Source: Sulfuritalea sp. (GTDB taxonomy: Bacteria; Pseudomonadota; Gammaproteobacteria; Burkholderiales; Rhodocyclaceae). From it: DNA of 21,024 bases. Where the stretch lies: assembly GCA_023229545.1 (NCBI GenBank), contig JALNZB010000007.1, positions 72,990 to 94,013 on the forward strand. Reading direction: 5' to 3'. Shown piece after piece: positions 1-6,989 of the stretch. The position numbers and the translations under genes are program-made. How positions within the stretch are numbered: the stretch's first letter is position 1; every line of letters starts with the position of its first letter. The notes beneath the pieces are model-generated. The model was not told the origin of the DNA. It did not search any database and saw only the letters and a program-made list of their open reading frames with translations.

Positions 1-400
1 GTTCGGAAGGATTTGCGTTAAGGAAGGCGGGAAAGCCTTCGCGGATTTTGGTCAGGGCTTCGCTCGCCGCCTGCCTTGCCGTCGCGTTTCCCGCCATTGC
101 TCCCGGCCAATGCTGCGCCAGTCCGCTGTACCCCATGTAATGCTCGAAATGGCCGAGCAGGTCGATGCGGCGCGCCAGGCCCGAATCGAAACCGCGCCAC
201 ACGCCGGCAATGTCGGCCACGGACTTGAAGGTCAATGTCGTTGCGCCCGCGCCAGCCAGCAACAATACCAGCGTGAACAGGGTGATGAAGTTGCCGACAC
301 GGAACATGCGGACGTTATCGACAAATCGAAACATCCCGACGCTGATCTTGCCGAGCAGGTTGAGCGTATTGTCATAAGTGACGTTGGAATTGCTAGGCAT
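1..400 (-). CDS. Membrane-anchored sensor protein, N-terminal part (cut by window edge)
   Basis: The open frame starts at the ATG at 400 (MPSNSNVTYD) and runs off the left edge after 133 codons without a stop. After about 40 mostly polar and amphipathic residues there is one clear membrane segment (around residues 39-57, FITLFTLVLLLAGAGATT), then a soluble stretch containing HFEHYMGYSGLAQHW. That stretch resembles the ligand-side region of membrane-bound diguanylate cyclases, chemoreceptors or kinases, but the output domain lies outside the window, so the class cannot be decided. The start lies inside the end of the hydrogenase maturation protease gene (8-nt overlap, 393-400), so the two are almost certainly co-transcribed and translationally coupled. 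The family assignment is inference; the open frame, membrane segment and overlap are seen directly. Confidence 0.7.
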   Translation of the reverse strand, partial: MPSNSNVTYDNTLNLLGKISVGMFRFVDNVRMFRVGNFITLFTLVLLLAGAGATTLTFKSVADIAGVWRGFDSGLARRIDLLGHFEHYMGYSGLAQHWPGAMAGNATARQAASEALTKIREGFPAFLNANPSE

Positions 401-887
401 AAGTCGCTTCCTTCCATGATTCCAGTTCGTTCAGGCCGATTTCGATGGCCCGATCAATAGCGGCGGCGACGGCTGGCGACAGGCCGCCTCCCCATTCGTC
501 GATATTCCCGTATTGCACGCCGATGAGCGTGACTGCTTCCGGCATGGCGTTGGTTAGCGACGCCGCCGCGAGTACGTCGGTGAATGCCGTCTGGTGCAGG
601 CTCAGCGGGCGCTGGCCGAAATAGGCGGGTATTTCCTCATCGCGCAAAACCACGATTTCGCCCGGCTTCTTCGCGAAATCAACCGCGTCGAAAACCACAA
701 GGCGTGCGGTATCCTGGATCAGCGGCAGAAGATAAAGCCCCTGCGTGCCGCCATCCACGAGATCGGCTCCCACAACAGTCCCGGCAGAAACGGCGTTGCG
801 TTCTTCCAGGCGGGCCACCACCCGTGGCCCGAATCCTTCGTCGGCCCACAGGATGTTGCCGATGCCGAGCACCGTGGTCTTCTTCAT
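393..887 (-). CDS. hupD: [NiFe] hydrogenase maturation protease (HyaD/HupD family)
   Basis: This 164-residue protein has the usual size for the M52 peptidase family. It removes the C-terminal extension of the hydrogenase large subunit once nickel is inserted. The N-terminus MKKTTVLGIGNILWADEGFG holds the family's GxGN and DEGxG signatures. Likely nickel-sensing residues are Glu17 in DEGFG, an Asp in FDAVDF (67 or 70) and His98 in LSLHQ. The frame is open upstream into the cytochrome gene, but the ATG at 887 is chosen because the family begins at this point and because it forms an ATGA overlap with the cytochrome stop codon. Its substrate would be the large subunit two genes upstream, which carries the matching processing site. 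The stop codon overlaps the start of the next gene by 8 nt. Confidence 0.93.
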   Translation of the reverse strand: MKKTTVLGIGNILWADEGFGPRVVARLEERNAVSAGTVVGADLVDGGTQGLYLLPLIQDTARLVVFDAVDFAKKPGEIVVLRDEEIPAYFGQRPLSLHQTAFTDVLAAASLTNAMPEAVTLIGVQYGNIDEWGGGLSPAVAAAIDRAIEIGLNELESWKEATYA

Positions 888-1585
888 CGCCGGAATTGCC
901 TTTCGCCGGAAAGCATCGAGCTGATCATGGTCTGGCGCGACAGGATGTCTTCGCGCACGGAGATGTAGACATGGATAAACGAGAAGAACACGATGAGCCA
1001 CATGGCCAGGCGGTGGATGACGTGCAGATCCATGGTGTTGCCGAAAATCGAGGTCACCCAGCCGAACAGCCAGTACTGCCAACTGTCATGGCCGCTGACT
1101 TCGGCGTACATGGCAAACCCGGTAATGATGGTGACGCATGTGGGCAGGACGAAAAGCAGCAGCATGGCCGTCCCGGCCAGCGGATTGAGGCCGACGTAGC
1201 GCCTGGGCCTTGAGACCATCAAGAGGTTCCATCGTATCTGCCGCATGAAGCCGTCCAGCCACTCGGCGCGCCAGATGGCCGGGACGAACAGGTGGTAGGT
1301 GATACCTTTCTCGACAAAGATCAGCCAAACGCGCATGACGGCGAGAATGGTCAGCAGATAGCCGCTGGACAGGTGAAAGAAGCGAATCCACCCCATCACG
1401 TAAAGCGAAGAGGTGTCGCCCAGCACAGACGGCGGCGGAACCCCGATGAAATAGCCAGTCAGACACAGAACCACGACCATCAGCGCGCTCATCCAGTGCC
1501 ACGATCGGATACCTGGCCCGTAGACGGCAACGGAATCCGGAATGCCCTCATCGGGCAATTGGTGGTAAGGAATGAAGTGCTTCAT
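884..1585 (-). CDS. hupC: [NiFe] hydrogenase cytochrome b subunit (HyaC/HupC family)
   Basis: This 233-residue integral membrane di-heme cytochrome b passes electrons from the hydrogenase small subunit to the quinone pool. Length is close to E. coli HyaC. Four hydrophobic segments are visible: about 31-48, 68-90, 136-160 and 188-209. Histidines that could ligate haem lie at the membrane edges: His30 (SWHW), His71 (FFHLSSG), His188/His191 (LHVIHR) and His205 (FIHVY). The ATG at 1585 is chosen over a long in-frame extension upstream because that extension is antisense to nothing known, reads only low-complexity Arg-rich sequence, and lies in another frame of the large-subunit gene. Start and large-subunit stop share one base (TAATG), so translation is coupled. 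The stop overlaps hupD by 4 nt. Confidence 0.95.
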   Translation of the reverse strand: MKHFIPYHQLPDEGIPDSVAVYGPGIRSWHWMSALMVVVLCLTGYFIGVPPPSVLGDTSSLYVMGWIRFFHLSSGYLLTILAVMRVWLIFVEKGITYHLFVPAIWRAEWLDGFMRQIRWNLLMVSRPRRYVGLNPLAGTAMLLLFVLPTCVTIITGFAMYAEVSGHDSWQYWLFGWVTSIFGNTMDLHVIHRLAMWLIVFFSFIHVYISVREDILSRQTMISSMLSGERQFRR

Positions 1586-3384
1586 TACAGGATTTTGGCG
1601 ACCGTCAGCTCGCCGCCGTCGGGGCCGATGACGTGCGTGGCGCACGCCAGGCATGGATCGAAGCTGTGAATCACGCGGAGAATTTCCAGCGGCTTGGAAG
1701 GGTTCACCATGGGAACGCCCAGCAGCGCGGCTTCGTACGCGCCAATGTTGCCTTGCGCGTCGCGCGGACTGGCATTCCAGGTGGTCGGCACCACGCATTG
1801 GTAGTTCTGGATTTTCTCGTCCTTGATCCTGATCCAGTGTCCGAGCGCGCCTCTGGGGGCTTCGCAATAGCCGACCCCCTTTGCCTCCCTGGGCCAGGTG
1901 GACGGCGCCCACTTCTCCGTGTTCGCGGTAGCCTCGTTGCCGCTCTTGATGGCGGCCTGCAAGTTGGCGATTTCTTCCTTGAGTTGTTCTGCGGCCCACA
2001 GGCCTTCCAGTCCACGCGCCGCCGTGCGACCGAGTGTCGAGAAAAGCGCGGTCAATGGCAGGTCAAGCTTTTTCAGAGTGCCATCGACCAGTTCCTTGAC
2101 GCGCCGATTGCCGCTCGCGTAAGCAATGACCATGCGCGCCAGCGGCCCCGTTTCCATGGCGTGGCCCTTCCAGCGCGGCGCCTTGACGTAGCTGTACTTG
2201 CCGCCCTCGTCGAAGGCTTCGATCTTGTCGCCGGTCTTGCGGGTCTTCTCGCCCAGCTTGAAGTCCAGTTCGGTCTGGCCGTCCCAGGGATGCAGGCCGG
2301 CATTGCTGCCCGCATAGCTGTACCAGGAATGCGGCACAAACTCCTGTATCTGGGTGGGATCCCTGAGGTCGACCTCGTGCAGTTTGGTCAGGTCGCCATT
2401 GATGATGGCGCCGCGCGGCAGCAGCAGGCTGCTGTTGGAGTCGTCATTGGCCTTGGAAGGAAAATCGCCATAGGCAAGCAGGTTCTTGCTGGCCAGGCCG
2501 TCGCCATACTTGAACCATTCCCGGTAATAGGAAGCGATGGCCAGCAGATCTGGAATATAGACCTGCGAGATGAAGGTGTGCGCCCGGTCCGCGATATCGG
2601 TGATCAGGTTCATGCGTTCGACATTGATCGGCGCGCCGGAGGCTCCCGTGCCATGCATGTTGATGGTGGAGGCGACTCCGCCCACCAGCCACATCGGGTG
2701 CGGATTCTTGCCGCCGAACACCGCCTGGATCTTGACGATCTCGCGCTGGAAATTCAGTGCCTCGATGTAATGCGCCACCGCCATCAGGTTGGCTTCCGGC
2801 GGCAGTTTGTAGGCGGCATGCCCCCAATAGCCGTTGCGGAACGGCCCCAATTGTCCCGAGCCGACCAGCTTTTTGACGCGATCCTGGATGTCCTTGAAAT
2901 AGCCGGCCGATGCGTTCGGCCAGGGTGAAATCGACTGTTGGAGATCGGACGTGGCCTTCGGCGAGGCCGACAGTGCGGAAACGACATCGACCCAGTCCAG
3001 TGCGTGCAGATGGTAGAAATGCACCAGGTGGTCATGAACGTAAAGCGCCAGATGCATGATGTTGCGGATGGTGTTGGCGTTCGCCGGAATCTTGATGCCC
3101 AGCGCGTCCTCCACCGCCCGCACCGAGGCCAGCGCATGGACCCCCGTGCATACGCCGCAGATGCGCTGGACGAACGCCCAGGCGTCGCGCGGGTCACGGC
3201 CCTTGAGGATGGGTTCCAGGCCGCGCCACATGGTGCCGACGGACACGGCATTGCGAATGACGTTGGCGGAATCGACATTGACTTCGATGCGCAGATGGCC
3301 TTCGATGCGCGTCACCGGGTCGATGGCAATGCGTCTGCCGGAATTGTCGAGGGTAAAACCGTTCGGTGTCGTAACCTGGGTCAT
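1585..3384 (-). CDS. hupL: [NiFe] uptake hydrogenase large subunit (HyaB/HupL family)
   Basis: This 599-residue catalytic subunit holds the NiFe(CN)2CO centre and splits H2 at the periplasmic face of the membrane. The N-terminal nickel motif is RICGVC (Cys76, Cys79). The C-terminal motif is DPCLACATH (Cys578, Cys581, His584). The protease should cut after His584, removing the last 15 residues (VIGPDGGELTVAKIL). Conserved family blocks near the start include DPVTRIEGHLRIEV. There is no signal peptide, as expected for a subunit exported by the Tat system in a folded complex with the small subunit. The ATG at 3384 overlaps the small-subunit stop (ATGA), has AAGGA upstream, and is preferred over a longer open frame reaching 3711 that lies inside the small-subunit gene. 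All key residues are present, so the enzyme looks intact. Confidence 0.97.
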   Translation of the reverse strand: MTQVTTPNGFTLDNSGRRIAIDPVTRIEGHLRIEVNVDSANVIRNAVSVGTMWRGLEPILKGRDPRDAWAFVQRICGVCTGVHALASVRAVEDALGIKIPANANTIRNIMHLALYVHDHLVHFYHLHALDWVDVVSALSASPKATSDLQQSISPWPNASAGYFKDIQDRVKKLVGSGQLGPFRNGYWGHAAYKLPPEANLMAVAHYIEALNFQREIVKIQAVFGGKNPHPMWLVGGVASTINMHGTGASGAPINVERMNLITDIADRAHTFISQVYIPDLLAIASYYREWFKYGDGLASKNLLAYGDFPSKANDDSNSSLLLPRGAIINGDLTKLHEVDLRDPTQIQEFVPHSWYSYAGSNAGLHPWDGQTELDFKLGEKTRKTGDKIEAFDEGGKYSYVKAPRWKGHAMETGPLARMVIAYASGNRRVKELVDGTLKKLDLPLTALFSTLGRTAARGLEGLWAAEQLKEEIANLQAAIKSGNEATANTEKWAPSTWPREAKGVGYCEAPRGALGHWIRIKDEKIQNYQCVVPTTWNASPRDAQGNIGAYEAALLGVPMVNPSKPLEILRVIHSFDPCLACATHVIGPDGGELTVAKIL

Positions 3385-4487
3385 TCCGTTGGTTCCTTGT
3401 GCTCTGCCTGCTCTTCCGGCTTGCGTTTCCTGAAAACGCGCTGTACCACGGTCGCGCCCAACTGGGCCGTCACGGCGACACCCAGCGCCGCCGCGCCAAT
3501 CGCCGCCACCTTGTCGGCATTCGACTCGACGCCCCACTGGTGCATGTCGGGCAAGCGTTCGTAAAACGGGCCGCGATCCCAGAAGCCTTCTTCCGAGCAG
3601 CCGATGCAGCCATGGCCCGACTTGATCGGAAAGCTGGTGTTCTCGTTCCAGCCGATGGAAGCGCAGGCGTTGTAGGTCGTGGGTCCGCGACAACCCATCT
3701 TGTAGAGGCACCAGCCTTGCCGAGCGCCTTCGTCATCCCATTGCTCGACGAACTGGCCGGCGTCGAAGTGCGCGCGCCGATAGCACTTGTCATGAACGCG
3801 TTGCGAATAGAACATCTTGGGACGCAACTGGTTATCCAGTTCGGGCATGCGGTCATAAGTGAGGATGTAGCTGATCACTCCCGTCATCACTTCTGCTATC
3901 GGCGGGCAACCGGGGACGTTGATAACCGGAACGTGCTGCACCAGCTTGTGCACCGGCGTTGCCTTGGTCGGATTGGGCTTCGCCGCCTGCACGCAACCCG
4001 AAGAAGCGCAGGTGCCCCAGGCGATGATGGCTTTGGCGTGTTTTGCCGCCTCGTCGAATTGATGCTTGAAGGGCCGCCCGCCGACAATGCAGGCCATGCC
4101 GTCGTTGGCGAGCGGGATATTGCCCTCGACGGCAAGAATGTAGGCGCCGCGATAGTCGCGGATGATGTCACTGATGATGGCCTCGGCCTGATCGCCGGCG
4201 GCGGCCATGATCGTGTCGTCGTAATCGAGCGAGATCATGCTCATGACGATGTCGGTCGCCAGCGGATGGCCGGAGCGCAGGAAGCTCTCCGAGCAGCAGG
4301 TACATTCGAGGCCATGCAGCCAGAGCACGGGAATGCGCGGCTTGGTCTGCATGGCGTGGGCAAGAATGCCGGCACCGTCCGGACCCAGGCCAAGATAAGT
4401 GGCCGTCATCGCACAAAAGCCCAAAAAATCGCGTCGTGAAATGCCGCGCTGCCGGACAACTTCGTAGAACGTGGTCTTGCCCCCCAT
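3381..4487 (-). CDS. hupS: [NiFe] uptake hydrogenase small subunit, oxygen-tolerant (group 1d) type
   Basis: This 368-residue electron-transfer subunit carries three Fe-S clusters. It starts with a Tat signal (SRRDFLGF, Arg18-Arg19), probably cut after AHA at residue 45. Proximal-cluster cysteines are Cys62, Cys65, Cys160 and Cys194. Two further cysteines, Cys64 (ECTCC) and Cys165 (GTCASSGC), match Cys19 and Cys120 of E. coli Hyd-1 (mature numbering), which create the [4Fe-3S] cluster behind oxygen tolerance. Distal ligands are His232, Cys235, Cys260 and Cys266; medial ligands are Cys275, Cys294 and Cys297. A hydrophobic C-terminal helix (about 327-351) followed by RKRK is the usual membrane anchor. 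The ATG at 4487 is chosen over an in-frame GTG at 4493 because AAAGGGG sits 5 nt upstream of the ATG but abuts the GTG. It is the first gene of the operon. Confidence 0.96.
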   Translation of the reverse strand: MGGKTTFYEVVRQRGISRRDFLGFCAMTATYLGLGPDGAGILAHAMQTKPRIPVLWLHGLECTCCSESFLRSGHPLATDIVMSMISLDYDDTIMAAAGDQAEAIISDIIRDYRGAYILAVEGNIPLANDGMACIVGGRPFKHQFDEAAKHAKAIIAWGTCASSGCVQAAKPNPTKATPVHKLVQHVPVINVPGCPPIAEVMTGVISYILTYDRMPELDNQLRPKMFYSQRVHDKCYRRAHFDAGQFVEQWDDEGARQGWCLYKMGCRGPTTYNACASIGWNENTSFPIKSGHGCIGCSEEGFWDRGPFYERLPDMHQWGVESNADKVAAIGAAALGVAVTAQLGATVVQRVFRKRKPEEQAEHKEPTE

Positions 4488-4545
4488 TACCACCCCTTTT
4501 TGTCGTTTTATGAATTATTCCAGGCTAGCATCTGATGATGACGCC

Positions 4546-4573
4546 ATTTTACACGATTCAATGTTCGCGTCAT
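4546..4573 (-). promoter_or_regulatory. Possible sigma-70 promoter for the hydrogenase operon
   Basis: Read on the minus strand there is ATGACG (4573-4568, 4 of 6 matches to the -35 consensus), a 16-nt spacer, and TAAAAT (4551-4546, 5 of 6 matches to the -10). Transcription would begin near 4539, giving a leader of about 50 nt before the small-subunit ATG. I see no convincing FNR dyad or sigma-54 -24/-12 element in the gap 4488-4686, though uptake hydrogenase operons in other bacteria are often sigma-54 dependent. The -35 is weak, so this is a candidate only. Confidence 0.3.
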
Positions 4574-4630
4574 TGCTGGGCGTTGGTTACTCCGGTGCAA
4601 TGGGTCGCGGAGATGCCGCCGTCAACCGGT

Positions 4631-4665
4631 AATGGCATCCGCCATTCTCGCGATTCTTGATCGCG
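4631..4665 (-). other. Two adjacent small inverted repeats between mltD and the hydrogenase operon
   Basis: AATGGC-ATCC-GCCATT (4631-4646) and CGCGAT-TCTTG-ATCGCG (4649-4665) are perfect 6-bp stems with 4- and 5-nt loops, separated by 2 nt. They follow the mltD stop by about 20 nt on the minus strand and lie upstream of the hydrogenase promoter candidate. Neither is followed by a T-run, so they are not classical intrinsic terminators. They could weaken read-through from mltD, stabilise its 3' end, or be binding sites. Confidence 0.35.
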
Positions 4666-4686
4666 GCTGCCTGTCCCGCCGGGGAT

Positions 4687-6075
4687 TCAGCGTTTCTTCG
4701 GCTTGACTGCCGGCTTGGCGGCAGGGGTCTTCCTGATCTTGGCCACCACGGCGCCCCTGGATTTGCCGCCACTGCCCTTGCCCGCCTTGCGTTTTTTCCA
4801 CTTGGTCGCGCGCGGTGGTTTGCTCGGCGTTTGCGGCAATTGGCCGGCGATGGAGTCGCAGCCGATGGCATCCTTGCCCGGTACCAGCAGGGCAAAGCCG
4901 GGTTTTAATTTTGTTCGTGCGTTGATGCCGTTCAACTGTTTCAGCCGCGCCGCGTTGATGCCGTAACGACTGGCGATGCTGTCGAGCTTCTCGCCCTTTT
5001 TCAGCTTGTATGTATGCCATGCGGAAAGTGGCTTGTCCTGCGCTTCGTGGCTTTGCAGATTGTCGAGATAGGTCTGCACCTTCTCCGCCGGCAGCACCAG
5101 CGGGCTGTTCGCCGTGGTCGGCATCACCGGCCGGCTGTAGGCGGGATTGAGCGCGATGAATTCTTCCACCGGGATTTCGGCGAGCTGCGCCGCGAGCGCA
5201 ATATCCATGTTGCCGCTGCGCTCCACCGTGCCGAAATACGGACGATTGGGAATCTGGTCGAGGCTGAGGCCGAACAGTTGCGGCTGCGCGATGATGTTCT
5301 TGATCGCCTGCAATTTGGGCACGTAGTAGCGCGTCTCGCCCGGCATCTTGAGGCTCTGGTAATCGGTCGGCAGACCCTTGGCCCGGTTCTTCGCGATGGC
5401 GCGACCGACGGCGCCCTCGCCCCAGTTGTAGGAGGCCAGTGCCAGATGCCAGTCGCCGTGCATTTCGTAGATGTATTGCAGGTAATCGAGCGCCGCGCTG
5501 GTCGAGGCGACGATGTCGCGACGCTGGTCCAACCACCAGTTCTGTTGCAGCTTGTAGTTCTTGCCGGTCGAGGGAATGAACTGCCACATGCCGAGGGCGC
5601 GGGCCGACGAGTAGGCCAGCGGATTGAAGGAGCTTTCGACGATGGGCAGCAGGGCCAGTTCGGTCGGCATGCCGCGCTTTTCGAGCTCGGCGACAATGTG
5701 GTGCAGGTAGAGCCGGCTGCGCCCGAAAATGCGTTTCAGCAGATCGGGCCGGTTCAGGTACCAGGCCTGGCGGTCCGCCACCAGCGGGCTGTCCAGATCA
5801 GGCATGGAAAAGCCGTTGCGCATGCGCTGCCACAGGTCGTCGGGCGGCGTGGTGAGGTCGATGGTCGGAATCGGCGGCAGATCATCCTTCACTTCGCGCG
5901 ACGGGTCGGGCAGCAGCGGCATGACGGGCGGCGGCGCGGCGTCGAAGGTAGGGGCGGACGGTAGCGCAAGCTCCGACGACGGTTGCAGCGACTGCTCGGC
6001 ATGGGCGGAGCCCATGAGCAGCAGCAGCGGAATCAGGTAGCGGAACAAGGGCATTGGGCGGGGAGGGGGCACCAT
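4687..6075 (-). CDS. mltD: Membrane-bound lytic murein transglycosylase D (MltD-like)
   Basis: This 462-residue periplasmic enzyme cleaves the MurNAc-GlcNAc bond of peptidoglycan with formation of 1,6-anhydroMurNAc. A signal peptide is visible (MPLFRYLIPLLLLMGSAHA), cut by signal peptidase I. The SLT/lysozyme-like domain covers about residues 110-260, with catalytic Glu147 in LLPIVESSFNP and the family motifs GMWQFIPSTG and LALASYNWGEG. One LysM domain (353-399) binds glycan, followed by a Pro/Lys/Arg-rich tail (417-462). E. coli MltD is a lipoprotein with two LysM repeats; here I see no lipobox cysteine and only one LysM. The start is uncertain: ATG at 6075 or ATG at 6054 (residue 8, which gives the cleaner signal peptide). 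Neither has a Shine-Dalgarno sequence. Its downstream neighbour on the same strand is the hydrogenase operon, 199 bp away. Confidence 0.92.
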   Translation of the reverse strand: MVPPPRPMPLFRYLIPLLLLMGSAHAEQSLQPSSELALPSAPTFDAAPPPVMPLLPDPSREVKDDLPPIPTIDLTTPPDDLWQRMRNGFSMPDLDSPLVADRQAWYLNRPDLLKRIFGRSRLYLHHIVAELEKRGMPTELALLPIVESSFNPLAYSSARALGMWQFIPSTGKNYKLQQNWWLDQRRDIVASTSAALDYLQYIYEMHGDWHLALASYNWGEGAVGRAIAKNRAKGLPTDYQSLKMPGETRYYVPKLQAIKNIIAQPQLFGLSLDQIPNRPYFGTVERSGNMDIALAAQLAEIPVEEFIALNPAYSRPVMPTTANSPLVLPAEKVQTYLDNLQSHEAQDKPLSAWHTYKLKKGEKLDSIASRYGINAARLKQLNGINARTKLKPGFALLVPGKDAIGCDSIAGQLPQTPSKPPRATKWKKRKAGKGSGGKSRGAVVAKIRKTPAAKPAVKPKKR

Positions 6076-6099
6076 CCAAGGTGCGCGTGAAGGCGGCGA

Positions 6100-6128
6100 A
6101 TCTTAGCCAAGGCAGCCCGCGCGGTCAA
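6100..6128 (-). promoter_or_regulatory. Sigma-70 promoter for mltD
   Basis: On the minus strand TTGACC (6128-6123) and TAAGAT (6105-6100) are separated by exactly 17 nt, each matching 5 of 6 consensus positions. Transcription would begin near 6093. This leaves about 17 nt before the ATG at 6075, or about 38 nt before the ATG at 6054. It lies in the 100-bp gap between gloB and mltD, so mltD need not depend on gloB read-through. Confidence 0.65.
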
Positions 6129-6175
6129 TGTAAAGCGACATGTGAAGCGATGCCCGTTGTCGATGTGGCCGATTC

Positions 6176-6955
6176 TCAGAAGTGGTTCTTCCATTCGCGG
6201 ATGGCGGTGAAGGTTTCCACCGCGTCGGTCGGGACATGCCCGACGCGGTTTGCCGCAGCGGTACGCACGGCGGGCGCATCCCAGCGCAGGAAGGGATTGG
6301 TTGCCAGTTCGACATCGATACTGCTCGGAACCGTGGCGCGGCCCGCCGCGCGCTCGCGGGCGACGTTCTCGCTGCGCTGTTGCACGGCGATGTTGTCCGG
6401 TTCCACGGCACGGGCAAAACGCAGGTTGTTCTGGGTGTATTCATGGCCGCAGTACACAAGAGTCGGCGCTGGCAACACGGCGAGTTTGGCCAGGGAATTC
6501 TGCATCTGCGTCGGCGTGCCTTCGAACAGGCGCCCGCAGCCGGCGCCGAACAGCGTGTCGCCGCAGAACACCGCGCCGCCCTCGCCAAGACTTGGGCCAT
6601 AATACGCAACGTGGCCTCGGGTATGTCCGGGGACGGCGATGACGTAGAGTTCGAGGCCGATTTCCGGTACGCCGATGCGCTCGCCGCCCACCAGGGTTTC
6701 GGTGACGCCGGGGATGTTTTCCAGGGCCGGGCCGAACACCGGCACGGCAGAGCGGGCGAGGATTTCCTCCACACCGCCGACGTGGTCGCCGTGATGATGG
6801 GTGGTGAGAATAGCGCAGAGGCGGTCGCCGCTGCGCGCAAGGTAGTCGAACACCGGCGCGGCATCGCCCGGGTCGACCACCGCGACGTGGCCTGCGGCGC
6901 GCAGCAGCCAGATGTAGTTGTCGTCGAAAGCGTGCAGGGCGAGTATTTCAGTCAT
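6176..6955 (-). CDS. gloB: Hydroxyacylglutathione hydrolase (glyoxalase II)
   Basis: This 259-residue cytosolic metallo-beta-lactamase-fold enzyme hydrolyses S-lactoylglutathione to lactate and glutathione, the second step of methylglyoxal detoxification. The dinuclear metal site is complete: THHHGDH gives His53, His55, Asp57 and His58; further ligands are His111 (PGHTRGH), Asp133 (FCGDTLF) and His171 (CGHEY). The N-terminus AFDDNYIWLLR and the motif GAGCGRLFEGT are diagnostic of GloB and close to E. coli. The ATG at 6955 is the family start. It is 27 bp from the divergent methyltransferase start. A GGAG lies 11 nt upstream. A possible promoter overlaps the first codons of the divergent gene (see findings). 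Confidence 0.96.
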   Translation of the reverse strand: MTEILALHAFDDNYIWLLRAAGHVAVVDPGDAAPVFDYLARSGDRLCAILTTHHHGDHVGGVEEILARSAVPVFGPALENIPGVTETLVGGERIGVPEIGLELYVIAVPGHTRGHVAYYGPSLGEGGAVFCGDTLFGAGCGRLFEGTPTQMQNSLAKLAVLPAPTLVYCGHEYTQNNLRFARAVEPDNIAVQQRSENVARERAAGRATVPSSIDVELATNPFLRWDAPAVRTAAANRVGHVPTDAVETFTAIREWKNHF

Positions 6956-6961
6956 TGAGGG

Positions 6962-6989
6962 ATTTTCTCCAGACGGGGCGCAATGTCAA
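6962..6989 (-). promoter_or_regulatory. Possible gloB promoter inside the divergent gene start
   Basis: On the minus strand a perfect TTGACA (6989-6984) is followed after 16 nt by GAAAAT (6967-6962, 4 of 6 matches). Transcription from this would start at or next to the gloB ATG, making a leaderless message. The -35 lies in codons 1-3 of the divergent methyltransferase gene. The weak -10 keeps confidence low. Confidence 0.3.

Noticed and set aside
1586..1999. In-frame extension upstream of the cytochrome b start
   Set aside because: It lies inside the large-subunit gene in another frame, is low-complexity, and the ATG at 1585 matches the family start.
1633..2928. Long plus-strand open frame (about 430 codons) opposite the hydrogenase large subunit
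   Set aside because: It is antisense to a gene with all family motifs; its translation is Arg/Ala/Gly-rich with no recognisable domain, typical of a GC-rich shadow frame.
3385..3711. In-frame extension upstream of the large-subunit start
   Set aside because: It overlaps the small-subunit gene and is not part of the family; the ATG at 3384 has a ribosome-binding site and the ATGA overlap.
4488..4686. FNR or sigma-54 sites upstream of the hydrogenase operon
   Set aside because: I looked for TTGAT-N4-ATCAA and TGGCAC-N5-TTGC and found no acceptable match on the minus strand.
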